A stretch of DNA of 64,000 bases from the NCBI GenBank assembly GCA_012845835.1, contig JABAKD010000008.1, positions 5,626,775-5,690,774 on the forward strand. Reading direction: 5' to 3'. The position numbers and the translations under genes were made by a program. Positions 24,001 to 35,520 of this stretch are shown in pieces. The notes under the pieces are model-generated. The model was not told the origin of the DNA and ran no database searches. It saw only the letters and a program-made list of their open reading frames with translations. Every line of letters starts with the position of its first letter. Within the stretch, counting starts at the first letter, position 1. The DNA comes from Undaria pinnatifida. Its lineage: Eukaryota > Sar > Phaeophyceae > Laminariales > Alariaceae.

Positions 24001-27000
24001 CACCCCGATCCCAATCTCCGACCTCGCCGGCTATCGCGTCCGTACCGAAGACCTCGACCGTTTAGCTCCACCCGGTCGCAGGATCACCACGGTGTTGCAC
24101 AAGGCCATGAACAGGAGGGATTCTTCCGGGTTCTTTATGGCGGGCAGAGACGGCGGGCGGGCGTCCCTGTTCTCGCGAGACACGGAGAGCGGCCAGCGAA
24201 GGCATGGGGAAAATGGTGATCCCGGAGCGAAGAAGAGGGAGGCCAAGGGTCGAAGAAAAGAGAAGCAGGGAAAGGACTTGGGCAGCGGGGACGTTGAAGG
24301 GGAAGCGTTCATCTCCGGTGTTTATTTTCCGCTGCTGTCTGTGCTCATGCCCACATGGATGGAGCAGGTGGGATACGATTTGACCTGTAAGTTGTGGATG
24401 TGGGGCGGAAATAGGTGCCACGTTTCAGAGTTAAGTGCAGTGCAGCTTGAGCCAATGAGTTTCATTCAACACATGTAGAGAATCTGTTCATGCGTAATAT
24501 CTGAGAATCGGCTGGTGTTGTACTTATCGTTCCGGGTCGGGTCTCGACTGAGCAACGCATTCGTTGTCGTGTATTAGTTTCCTCCACAACGGTGGGTCAG
24601 ACTGTCAAGTCCTGATAATCACGGCTCCCATGCAAGATTGCTGCTAATATGCGCCGTTATTTCGCCCCGTAGACGTTTAGGCGGGCTTGCCTGAATGCGA
24701 GGCCGTCTGTCTCATCAAAACTGCCCTCGCCGCTACCCCCACTCCCTCGATCCCCCTGTTGTGCCCCTCCCTTAGCTGGCCGGAAGCGGAGACGTTGGGT
24801 CAGCGAAGACCATTCTGCTCGTGAGCGGAGTGGGGCGACCGCGCAACCAGCGGCACCGGGAGGAGGACAACTCAACGGAGGTTTGTCGCGGTCCGGGGGG
24901 GTAGATGCATGAGGGTAACGACCTGAGAAGTAGTAGGTCCGTCGCACAGCTTCGGATGCGCCGAGGCGAACTCTACACAACCTGTTGCGCCATGTGGGGC
25001 ACCCAAACGCCTTCCCGCCATCGCTAGGTTTCCGTATCCTCGTGCAGTTTGGTTTGAATAGGCTGGGATGCTGCAACGTCGCTCTCTGTCGGAACTCGAC
25101 CGGAAGCGGCTGAGAACTAGACGTGACAACTCGGAAAGCATACAGAAAAAACAAGATTTCCCCCGCGACAGCAACAATGGCATGACATGACTACTTTGTA
25201 GCACCGGTACGGTTGATATGACGAGGCGCCAACATGACCGTCGCATGGCTTACGCCTTGCTCTCTCCCCCCACCCACCTTCTCTGCTGCGTTAATGATAG
25301 GTGACGGCGATGCTCATGGAAGCGTTTTTGGGCAGGCACTACCCGGATGTTCGTGTCATCCGGGTCCACTCCGACACCAACATTTTCAGGCGTGTCTTTA
25401 TGTCTCGGAGTGTTTGGCCTCCCGCGCTGATGGGTGTGGGGGCGGGGCGGCGAGGATAAACGTGGGGTGTGAACGCTGTTGAATGTTTTATCGAAGATGT
25501 TTGGTCTTACTCGTAGATGTTTTAATCGGGCGGCCGCAGCGAACACCCTTGGCAGGAATGTTTGCACATTTGAGGGGCTTTGGCTTACCGGGTATGCATT
25601 ATAGAACGGAGCACATGCGTTGTTTTTCTCAGCGCTTAAGGCAGAGTATCGTTGCACGCAGCTTTGTGTATTCCTCCCATCGCTTCACACGCCGGAGGAG
25701 GTCGGTCGTCAGTTTCGCGCTACCGCCTTGTCCGCGTCAGAAGCAGTGCCGCGGCTGAATGACGCCTTTGTGTCGTGCTTCCGCGCTCAGATACGACGAC
25801 AATATTCGGTTCGTGAAGACGGAGCTTTTACCCCTCTTGAACCTGGAGCGCAGCAAAATGGCAGAGAAGCACGGGGGTGACTGGCAGGTGCGTAGGTGTG
25901 CACGTGCGATCGCGCGACACTCTTGCACGTGACATGCTTCCAACTTGTCTCAGCTTGACTTCTTTTTTGCAGCGTGGGGCCCTGGCGTGCATGTTAGCGT
26001 GCATGTTCTTGCTCATGGTTTGGTTGTTTTGTCTTCGTTCCTGTGCCTTGCTCAGACCTGAGGCCACGAGGTAGCCTAGCCTGGTCCCTGAGTCGCTATT
26101 TGTGTTGCGTATTGAATGGCCAAATCACCTTATTCTGAGCTTTGTTGCCACAGAGTTCGTCTGACTAGGAGAAGACATCGGCACGGACACTGCTTGTGCT
26201 GAATGTAGATGTGTCGAAATATCAGTTTAATGCGGAGAGCACGCACACATTAGATCTAGCACTCCCAACACACGCCGACTCGAGTTAAACAAGTGCTTGC
26301 TCACGCTACGAGAAGGCTGATCGATTTCCGCGCGATTCTCGTATCTCTTCAAGTTACGCGGGACGTATACAACTATATTGGCAATCCCCCTTCATGTTTC
26401 CGAGGAATGAGCTCATGACCAAGACATGTGAGAAGCTTCGCACCACTTCTAGACCCCGGGGGTACTGTCACCACTTCTAGACCGCGGGGGTGACCGATTG
26501 TGCGTTCAACTATTAATACGTGCAATATGCCTGTGTTTCTCGCTCGGGCCAGAAGCTAGATCATCACGTTGATAAGCCAAAACCCATTCGCTTAGGATAT
26601 GCATACACGCATCTAGGCCGACTGCCAAGTCTGCCTGCCTCCGCCCCATCCACAACGTCGATCTATCTCAAGTACATGTATGTGTGTTGCGCAACCTTTT
26701 GCCACTAGCGCCAACGTACCGCCCGCTACCGCGCGCGTTCTCCGCCCGCTCGTCGGCGGCGCTTTCGTGATCATGTGGCTACCACAATGACTGCCTACAT
26801 CAGTGTTATGTTGTTGGTGGGGGGAGGGGGGGCATCCGCGATAACACCCGCGTACCGCTGCAAGCTAGTCGCTGCCCTTTCCGAGCCATGTTAGCGGCGT
26901 CCCTAATTTCTGTGTGCGCACGCTCCTCCTTCTTTCTTGCGCACACGGGCGTACAGACGCAGCCACACAGACTTTACTTCGATTCAAACACCTTTTTTTT

Positions 27001-30000
27001 TACATTGAACTCCGGCCCGCGCGGTGCCCTTTGCTCGCCTCTCAGGAGATGATGCACATCACTATGAGCTTCGCGGACGGTTCACCGGCGCGTATATCGT
27101 CCATCAACACCGCCCTCAGGCACTTCAGACCCTCCTTCATCCACATCTGGGAGCTCAAGACGTTCTGGCACGAGAGGATCATCTGCGAGGACGACGTCGA
27201 GGTGGGCGCGAGCGGGCGGTCGGAAAACCGCGAGACAGACTCGTTTTGTCACGAGCGAGTGCGACTATCTAGTGTTTGCCCACGCCAAACCGTCGGGGCC
27301 CCTTTGGAACTGTCCGAAGCTCCCACCGAGACGAACGCGCACAAGCTGACAATGTTTCAATGTTACAATGTTACAGTGTTACAGTGTTCGGTGACCTTGG
27401 CTGCAGCAGGGGGGTCATTTTTTAGTCCTCTTTTCGCGGTGGCTGGGGCCACTCGCGCTAGTGACCTTCATGTTCCTGCGCGGTCTTAAGCTTTCCCGCG
27501 CTCTTTTAATTTTGTGACCATGAATCATCAATGGCGTGGTTATTTACCCTGCGTCAAGAAAGTCGCCTGAAAGCCTTCTTGTCAAAGTATATTGTCGCTC
27601 GTGCGAGCGGCTCAATCCCGGCCGTGAGGAAGGGGGCGTCCCCCCCACACTACTGTGGTTGGTCCAGTTGCAAAACATCCTGCTGGACGAGTTCCGAGCG
27701 ACAAGTGTATTACATGTTGTTTTTACTCTCTGATCTGATGTTGCCGTCTGTGGACCTGTAGGCGTCGCATCCCGACGCCCACTGCACACGGCATGGACAG
27801 CAGTGCGTGCAGACCTTTTCTGGGGTGCCGTGCGCATGCGTTCATGCATGCATGGGTTGGACGATGTACGTGTTTGTCCTGCTTTTTTTAGTGGAGGTGG
27901 CAGTGTAGGTTTGCTTGTGGCACGCGAAATGCGTACAGCGTTTGCGATGTGTCAGCTCTCGCCGCGGCGTTACGCCCCCTTCCCTCGTCCAACATCCTCA
28001 CGTTTCCGCTGCAAGTCACTACTGCTGTGGTTGAAACCTGTGAATCCAGCAGTGACAGGAAACGTCCCTCCGGCAAACCCCGGCGTTATCGACACGCGGC
28101 CAAAGCAAAGCATTACACCCTCCCCCCCCCCCCTGCGCCGCCGCTGCTTCCCTTCCTCCCACTCCACCTCTTCGCATTCACGCACCGCCCCTGCCCTTTC
28201 CCCACCCAGGTGCACACATTCGAGGACATTGATATGCTTCCGCCTATGCCAGCCTCCGAAGTGGACCAGCCGACTGCCCTGATAATCGCCGAGATGCTGC
28301 GCCTCAGGGGTGACTTGGAACGCATCCTCGCCGCCCCACCCCGAGGAGGTGCATTGCCCTAGGCGTCCAAAAGCCCACTCTTCGTGTACATCTTTGTTCT
28401 GTAGTGCCGTATGTCGTAATGTCCGAAAAACAGCGCTCCAGTAACCGATAGTGGTTTGGCCGTACGTAATCTAGATAACGTTATCGCAGAGTCGAACTTC
28501 CCAGCCGCAGTCCGAACGTGTCATGCTTGCGCCGCATGTGCGTGCGACGGTGTTCCGCCGTTCTTGAAGCCGACTTGATCCCGACCCTTGTCTTCCCTCT
28601 CAAGGGTTCGAGCCTCCCCCCACCCCCCGCCCCACCCCCCCCCACTCCCCATCGGTGTTATCACCCAGTGTAGGATCAGCCAACGTTTGTTGTTGTATCC
28701 GTCGACAATTGTGTAAAAAAGGAAGTTTAGGCCCACCACATCTCCACGTTTGTGTGTGCCGTGCGTCAGTTTAACTCGGTTGCCGAAACCACGGTACTTC
28801 CGGTGGTTGATTCGTTGGCCAGTAGAGCATATGCCCGTCATTCCGACCCCCCCCAAAACTCAGCACAGCATTGTCTGTCCGCTGCGACGGCTGCTACGTG
28901 GTCGACCGCTTCGCTTGCCGTCTGATTGACGGGAGACACTGCACGTGGAATGTAGCAACCCATCGCTGTTTTCGGTCGGCACACGCGCACCGCTTGTTGT
29001 CGCGTGCCCGCGTGAAAACAAAGGTGTCGTCGGTGGCGACGCGAGAGACGACCTGGCGGCGTTTTGGCTGAGGAAGACAAAGAAGCCGGTGCTGGCCGTG
29101 CTCCTGGTGCAGAAGAAGGGAGGTCAGCCGTACCTGTACCGCGGTACCAACATGGAGGTGAGGACGCCTTGGTTATGTAGCAATCATTACCCGCCAGCTT
29201 ACGTGATCACGTGTCTCAGCAGGCTAGTGGATAGTGCTAAATATCGAACAAAGTGTGTTAGGTTGACTTCGTTGGATCTTGCAGGCTGTAGCACTGATCT
29301 CCGCCCGCCGCCCCCTCGCCACGGACTGCTGTAGTGCGTACGAAGTCTGCGAGATTCGAATTACACATCCTTTGTTGGTTGTTTAGCGCTACGAACTAGT
29401 AGATCATATAAGTCTCGTAACTATGTGGTCTAGTGCTGTACCAACAGGACGTCCACAACCAGCCCACTTTCGACACGATGCCCCTCGGAGGGATGACAAG
29501 CGAGCAAAGAGCATACAAACACGAGCGTTCCCTCCCTTTCCCACCACTACTCCGCCGCCCTCCACGGCGCACACTGGATTGCCCTCATTCACGTCGTACT
29601 ACAACATTTTTTGAAGCACGCAGCAATCGGTACTGCAGCTGTAGACGTTATGAACTGCGATGATCGGTAGAAAGCAAGAATCCGATCGAGCCCGGCTACG
29701 TCATTAGCGGAAAAATACGCCCCGGAACTGTCGACTGCCTTGCACCTGTCCTCGGTGGCAAATGCACTTTTTCGCTCTGTCTCGAGCGGTGCCCTTTTTC
29801 TCGGGATTACTCGTGAACGGTCAAAGGCAAGCGGGTGCCTGAGCGGCTCCTCCTGTCCCCCTGCCCTCATGCCCTCCCCCTTCCTTGTCAACACTCGTGT
29901 TGAAAACGACACCGGAGCGGCCCCTCATCCCATCCCCCCGCCCCGCCCCCCAACCCTTTTCAACACTCGTGCTGAGAAAAAGGTCTCCATGCCGACGGGA

Positions 30001-32929
30001 TCGCTGTGCGCTGAGCGCAACGTCATCGGTTCTGCGCTCGCGGCTGACCTAAGCCTTCTCCGGAGCGACATCAAGGCAGTTGCTGTGCTGGCCGTGGCCC
30101 GTCTGGAGAGGCCGCCCACAAGTGCTAGCCCTGGTGCTGTTGCCGCGGACGCCTCGTTTGTGTCGAGTGCCGTCGCCGATCGGAGCGGGGGCGCGGGGCC
30201 CGCGTCCACCGGCACCTCGGTGATGGGGTCCTCTGCGCCATCGCGTGTGGCGTCGCCGTCCACTTTGACGCCCGCCCTAGTGTCCTCCCCCGCCGGGGCT
30301 AGGGGTAGGGGGGGCGCGGGAGGAAGAGGTGCCGGTCCGGGACCCTCTCGACGCGCTTTTTCTGCATGGGCATGGGATGCTCAAGATGCGGCTCAAGGTG
30401 TGGGTGAACACTCGGTGGTTGTCGGAGTCGAGAACGACGACGAGGAGCGATTGGAAGGGGTACGCCAGGTGGGTGCTTTTTGCGCCTGCGGTACCTGGCC
30501 GTGTGTCAGATATGACGTTTATTAACATATTATCTACCAGGTGCATGTGTAGACACTCATTGATTGGCTCAGGTTGCAGCGCATGTGGGCCAGGTTGCAC
30601 CGCATTTTGCTCAGGTTGTGCGGCATTTATATGTGTAACATATTTGACCTTTGTTTGATTTGTCGGTTTTGTTTCTTTTCCGCTGCCCCACATGCGAGAC
30701 TCTGTGAACGACTCGTTTCGGCGACTGTGTCCAATATTGTGCTTGACCGCTTGGGTAATATTAGAGGGTCTAGTTCGTCGGAACAAAGACGGAACGGAGC
30801 TCGGCCCGTCGGAACGAACCCGCGAGAGATGCATCCCCAGATGCCTCGACTCGGGAAGCGAGACAGTGGACCAGCTCTACTCGTATCCCTCCTCCAAGCG
30901 CCCTCCCCTCTCCTCCGTGCTCGTATCGAATCCCCTCTCCCCCCCCGCCCACCCCGCGTCTTCAGGCACTGCTGACGGTGGCCGACGGAACTAACGCGGC
31001 CGCTGCGAAATACCCGGAAAAGCTAACGCCAAACCCTAGCCCCGAGGAAGGACGCAATAGGGACGGCGATGGGAGCAACGGCGGCAGCGTTGTGGTGGGA
31101 CTAAAAAATCGGGAAGGCCCCGAAGACGAACAAGCGACTGTGCAATTTTGTGCGGGCACGCGCTTTCGTTCGGAGTCTTGCGCGGATGAGCTCCTCGCGG
31201 CGGGCCGAGTACCGTCGGAGGACGCGCTGCTCGACTGCGACGGGGAAGAGCGTAGCGCGGAAGCAGTAGGGTGTGCGCCCGCCAGCGGCATCCCACGCTC
31301 GAAGAGTTTTGACTGGGGAGCGGAGCTGGGGAGTCGGCGGACGTCCTTCGAATTTTCGACGAGGAAGGTAGGTCGGAGGAAATTGGCTTCGAGGGGGGAG
31401 GGAGGGAGAGGCAAGTAGATTTACGGGTGGAGTTGAAAAGCTTTGGGCTCGACATGTTTCTTCATTTCTCCTCACGCCTGTTTTGTATTTTGTTTCGATA
31501 CTGGCCAGGAAAGAGGACCCTCCCGTACGAGGCATCACGCGGTACTTACGCTTGCGCTTTCCTTGGGTACGGGAAACAATAAAAGTACACAAGTACCCTA
31601 GTACTGACTTAATAAGGTAGGCCAAACCGGTACCCTACTACTACCTAGTAAAGCATAACTTAATGAAAGTTTACTAGTGCATCAAAGTGTTCAGAAAATT
31701 ATTGGTATGTTAATTGGTTATACATGATAGGTAACATAATGCAATGCCATCTCGTATTAACTTTTGATTTATGAAACTTACTAAAGACGGGCGATAGATA
31801 TAGTACGCAGCTTTCAAAGATGACTATCGACGCTAGCTGCCGCCGTTAGAATAATTTTATAAAATATATAAACCTTTTATATGCTTGACCTTGTTGGCTA
31901 TACTGCAGCCGTTGTCACAGGAGAGGACCCCAGGCTGCCTGCTCTATACGGTACGCACATTGAATTGCCTTCGCCTTAAGGGCAAGAGAGCCGGGGGGGG
32001 AGGGGGGGGGTGCTCATTTATTGCTTGCCTTAGTTTATTGCTCGCCTTAGTCGTTTGATCACTGGCCATGCATCCTTTTCGAGACGGAGTACCGTTCCTA
32101 CTCCTTATAAGACACCTCCAACATTTGGGCGCTCAAAACATTCATTCCATATTTCGTACGTATATACCCTAAAAATATGTTCCTCGACTTAACTCCTTCC
32201 TCGTTGGTCGTCCGTAGCCGCCGTCTATCTCCTAGAATAGCGATGGTTGGGAGGGGCGGTGAAGCACACTGTAGCTCTGCACACGGCTCTGCTCGCTCGC
32301 CTGTTCGATCGCGCCTCGACCTGGCAAGGGTAGCAGGAGTCTAACCGTCTACGGTTCAGAGCGAATGCGGGCAGGCGGAAGGTCGCAACCACGCTCCGGC
32401 CCGCGCCACCCGCCAGCTCGGCCCAAGTTTGACGGCGTTGAGCCCGCCCCCGGCTTGGGTTTGACGTGTGGTACGGAGCGCAGTTGAAAGGCACCCTACT
32501 CTGTACCAGTTTGGCCGAACTAATGTAAATACACATTGTCCATTTTGCGATGCTGTTTTCCCCTCGACGCAGATGCCGCGAGGGACGAAGGTCGTTCGGA
32601 GCATGGCGCCTGTGCGGAGCCCAGAAAGCGCGGGCTTGGAAAGACGCGGTGGTGATGGCATCGTGCCCGCTAAAATAACCGACGGGAGAGGCGAGAGTGG
32701 TGGCGAAAACTGGGGGGGGAACGGGGGGGGCAGAGGGGCTAGCACGAGGAGCAGCATCGTTGCGCATGTGCCAGCGGAGCCTCTGTGCTCCAACCCTTTG
32801 AAGCCGTGCGGCGCGTGCATGGAATGGCTCAAGAAAATCGCGGAGGTTAACCCCGATTTCAAGGTCATCACCTTCACGGACTCTCTCTGTAGCGGCGTTT
32901 ACATTGAAGACGTTGCGCAGATACTGTGA
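21009..32929 (+). CDS. Membrane-anchored cytidine-deaminase-fold protein, eleven exons
   Basis: The exons are 21009-21944, 23193-23371, 23866-24367, 25301-25389, 25791-25887, 27046-27201, 28210-28348, 29024-29157, 29983-30468, 30966-31367 and 32573-32929 (stop TGA). The phases agree at every junction, giving 1158 aa. Residues 13-32 form an uncleaved-looking membrane anchor, followed by an Ala/Gln/Ser-rich stretch to about residue 280 with a CAG run. Residues 281-700 hold conserved-looking segments I cannot name (VHNVSHKDMVLSL, RPKFSLFKPSSELV, HITMSFADGSPARISSI). From residue 710 the deaminase core follows: KKPVLAVLLVQKKG, then PTGSLCAERN (zinc ligand C753, catalytic E755), then after a low-complexity insert PCGACMEW (zinc ligands C1119, C1122) and FKVITFTD. 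Intron 4 needs a GC donor (CAG before GCGTGT at 25390) to keep the frame. The acceptors at 23192 and 29023 have weak pyrimidine tracts, so those joins are less certain. The substrate is unknown; free nucleosides or nucleotides are the family default. Confidence 0.7.
21968..22022 (+). repeat. 18-bp triplication just after exon 1 of the deaminase gene
   Basis: GCTTCTTGTATATTGACC is repeated three times with one base differing (GAATTGACC in the middle copy). It starts about 25 bp after the predicted donor of exon 1. Confidence 0.7.
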
Positions 32930-33002
32930 CCTGTGATCTGTGACCTGTGATCTGTGACATGTGATCTGTGATCTACGATCTGTGATCTGTGATCTGTGCC
33001 TT
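32924..33002 (+). repeat. 7-bp tandem array CTGTGAY beginning at the deaminase stop codon
   Basis: About eleven units of CTGTGAT or CTGTGAC run from the last codon (CTG) through the stop codon. Each unit contains a TGA, and the gene's own stop (32927-32929) is the TGA of the first unit. Confidence 0.85.
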
Positions 33003-33548
33003 GACCAATTTTTTTGTTGTACTCGCGGATTTGGAGACGAATTACTTGGAAATAGTGTGGTATCATTTTCGCAGTTTCTGACTCCGTCACCAGTCTTGGT
33101 TTATTATAAGCAATTTTTCCTGAGTATAAGCCAATGTAAACGTGGCTTATATTTGTTTTTGGGCAGACTATTAGTCTATAAAAACTCTGCTGCTGCACCC
33201 ACGGACAACGTGCTTGAAAATCGTGTAGCACCGGTGTCATTTTTTGTTGTGTACCTACAGTAAAAGGACTAAAACCGAGGAGAAAACTGTCTAATGTGAA
33301 CACGGGTGGCTTCTTGAGTAAGGCGAACAGCCCCTTTGTCTGCCTTTGCCTGGCGTAGTAGCCGGTGTGGTGGGCGCGCGTTTTTTTGGCGACAAATTTA
33401 CTGGGAACTAGTGTGAAGTCATTTTGCGGTTATGAAAGGGTGAACTGTGGTGCAATGTTTGGCGGAGACGACGGGGGAGGCCCCGGCGGTTCGGAAGCAC
33501 GGCTTGTTGCCGCTTTTTGTTGTTGATGATGATGATGATCTTACATTA

Positions 33549-33850
33549 TCTTTATCGTGGTGTTACAAGTTCGAGTTATTGAACTCCTGTGCAATCTGTT
33601 ATTTTTGTTTTTGTTGCTGCTTCTCGTTCTCACATTGGCTTTATCTTGCTGTGACAGGTTCGAGTTGCTGCGCGATCTGTTGACTTTTCTGTTGCTGCTT
33701 CTTGTTGTCGCAGTGGCTTTATCTCAATGTGACAAGTTCGAGTTACTGTGCGCATTCAATTTCTTTTGTAGCTGCTTTTGTTGTCACATTGTATTTATCT
33801 TGCTGGGTGACAAGTTCGAGTTACTTCTGTGTGATCTGTTTATTTTTGGA
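33549..33850 (+). repeat. Degenerate tandem repeat, about 77-bp unit, four copies
   Basis: Each unit contains TTATCTTGCTGTGACAAG, then TTCGAGTTACTG, CGATCTGTT, then TTTTGTTGCTGCTT. The anchor GACARGTTCGAGTT recurs at about 33565 (diverged), 33652, 33730 and 33809. Repeats of FELL in the translation only reflect the DNA unit. Confidence 0.75.
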
Positions 33851-34311
33851 GATGCCCGGGTGTCTCAATGAGGAAAATGATTAGATGTCGCCGGAAACGC
33901 TGGAGATGCTGTGCGACTTTTTGGGGGAGAGAGGACGCCCGCGTTAGTAGGACTCATCGGGGGTTGACGAGATCTTGCCGGGAGTTGATGCCTTGGCATG
34001 CAGCGGGAAGTGTAGAGCGTTTCGCGTAGTAGAGTGGACGGGGGGGGAAGGAGAAGGGAGTGGAGGTGTGGTCGCGTCGTCGTTTTTGGCTTATGCGAAA
34101 TGTGAAGTACGCCTCACTGCATCACGCGCAAGCCTGCTGAAAAATAGTTGCATAGCGATGACTATTGGTTTTAGTGGTACCGGGAAGTTTTGTTCACCTT
34201 CGGCTCTTTGTTTGGTACCCCCTTTGGAACTACACCCACTTTTTTGGAGACGAGTTACTTAGATTTTGTGTGGGATGATTTTTCGCAGTAGCAAGAGGGT
34301 TAAGGGCTGTT

Positions 34312-34950
34312 CCTATCGAGCACAAAAACTGTCTGGAATCGTGCCCGACTTTTTCGCGAAACGTGATATTTGTCAGGAATGAATCCGGACTTTGTGTCGT
34401 TTTGACGTTATTTTCTACAAAGAAATGATGACAGGATTTCTGACAAAAAAAGCATGATTTGTTTTTTTAAATCTGATATTTCATAATTTTAAAATGTTCA
34501 GGAATCGGGACATAACGAACACAAGAAATGCCAGGAATCGTGAAAAAAAAGCAACGTGACATTTGTATTTTCGCGGAACGTGATATATATTTGTCAGGAA
34601 TGAATCCGGACTTTGAATCATTTTGACCTTTACTTTCCATATAAATGGATGTCAGGATTCCTGGCGAAAATAACATGATTTTTTCTTCTTTTGAAAACGT
34701 GACATTTCATCATTTAAAATGTCAGGAATCGTGACATATCGAACACAAAAATTGTCAGAAATCGTGTAATAAAAAAGTGACCTTTTTCGCTAAACGTGAT
34801 ATTCGTCAGAATGCATCCGGACCTTGAACTGTTTTAACAATTATTTCCCGTACAAAATAGCCATCAGGATCCCTGAAAAAAACAAACCAACGTGATTTTG
34901 TTTTTGGAAAACGCGGCGTTTTTCATAATTTCAAAATGCCAGGAATAGTA
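34312..34950 (+). repeat. Degenerate tandem repeat, about 220-bp unit, three copies
   Basis: Each copy has, in order, GAACACAA (or GAGCACAA), TCAGGAATCGTG (variable), TTCGC.RAACGTGATAT, GTCAGRATGMATCCGGAC, CATCAGGATYCCTG (variable), then CATAATTTHAAAATG. Copies start near 34312, 34518 and 34739. AT-rich and non-coding. Confidence 0.75.
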
Positions 34951-35399
34951 GCATTTTGTCAGCATTCATGTGATTCTATTATTTTTGCGTTCGGCATTAA
35001 GGACGAAGTGAGTGTTTGGTCATTGGAGAGATTGTCGATGATTTTTTTTTTGCGATGCGTCGCGTGCTTTAGCGGTGTCAAGTGCTCCTCATCCCCGCGT
35101 TGACTCCGCATCCCCGTGCTCCTCGTCCTTCAGAGACGGAAGCCAAGGTGTAGGTGCAGTCTGCGGTAAATAGTTTAGGTAAGGAGAAAGGAGGCATGTA
35201 TATGCCGCGTGCGGTGACCTCGTCGCGTGTGATGCTCTCTCTGCTTTCTGTTTCAACGCTGCAGCGTGTAGTAGTCCCAGCGTAGACATACAGTGTTATT
35301 AGTGTGCGGCATACAAACTACAAACCAGGTGTTACTGGTGTGTGTGCATGCAAGGCTATGTGACTTGCGTGAAGAGGAGAGGCAGATCGATCAGAGTTG

Positions 35400-35520
35400 A
35401 CTAGTGGCTTGTTTGTTTGCTTGGTTGATTGATCGACTGGCTGATTGGTTTGGCGATGGGTGCATTGGTTCAATTGGCGGCTTGGATTAGTGCTTGCGTG
35501 ATTGATTGATTGGTTGAACA
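35400..35520 (+). repeat. TTGATTG-rich low-complexity tract
   Basis: Irregular TTGATTG, TTGGTTG and TTGTTTG words. A similar tract lies at 37538-37580. Confidence 0.55.
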
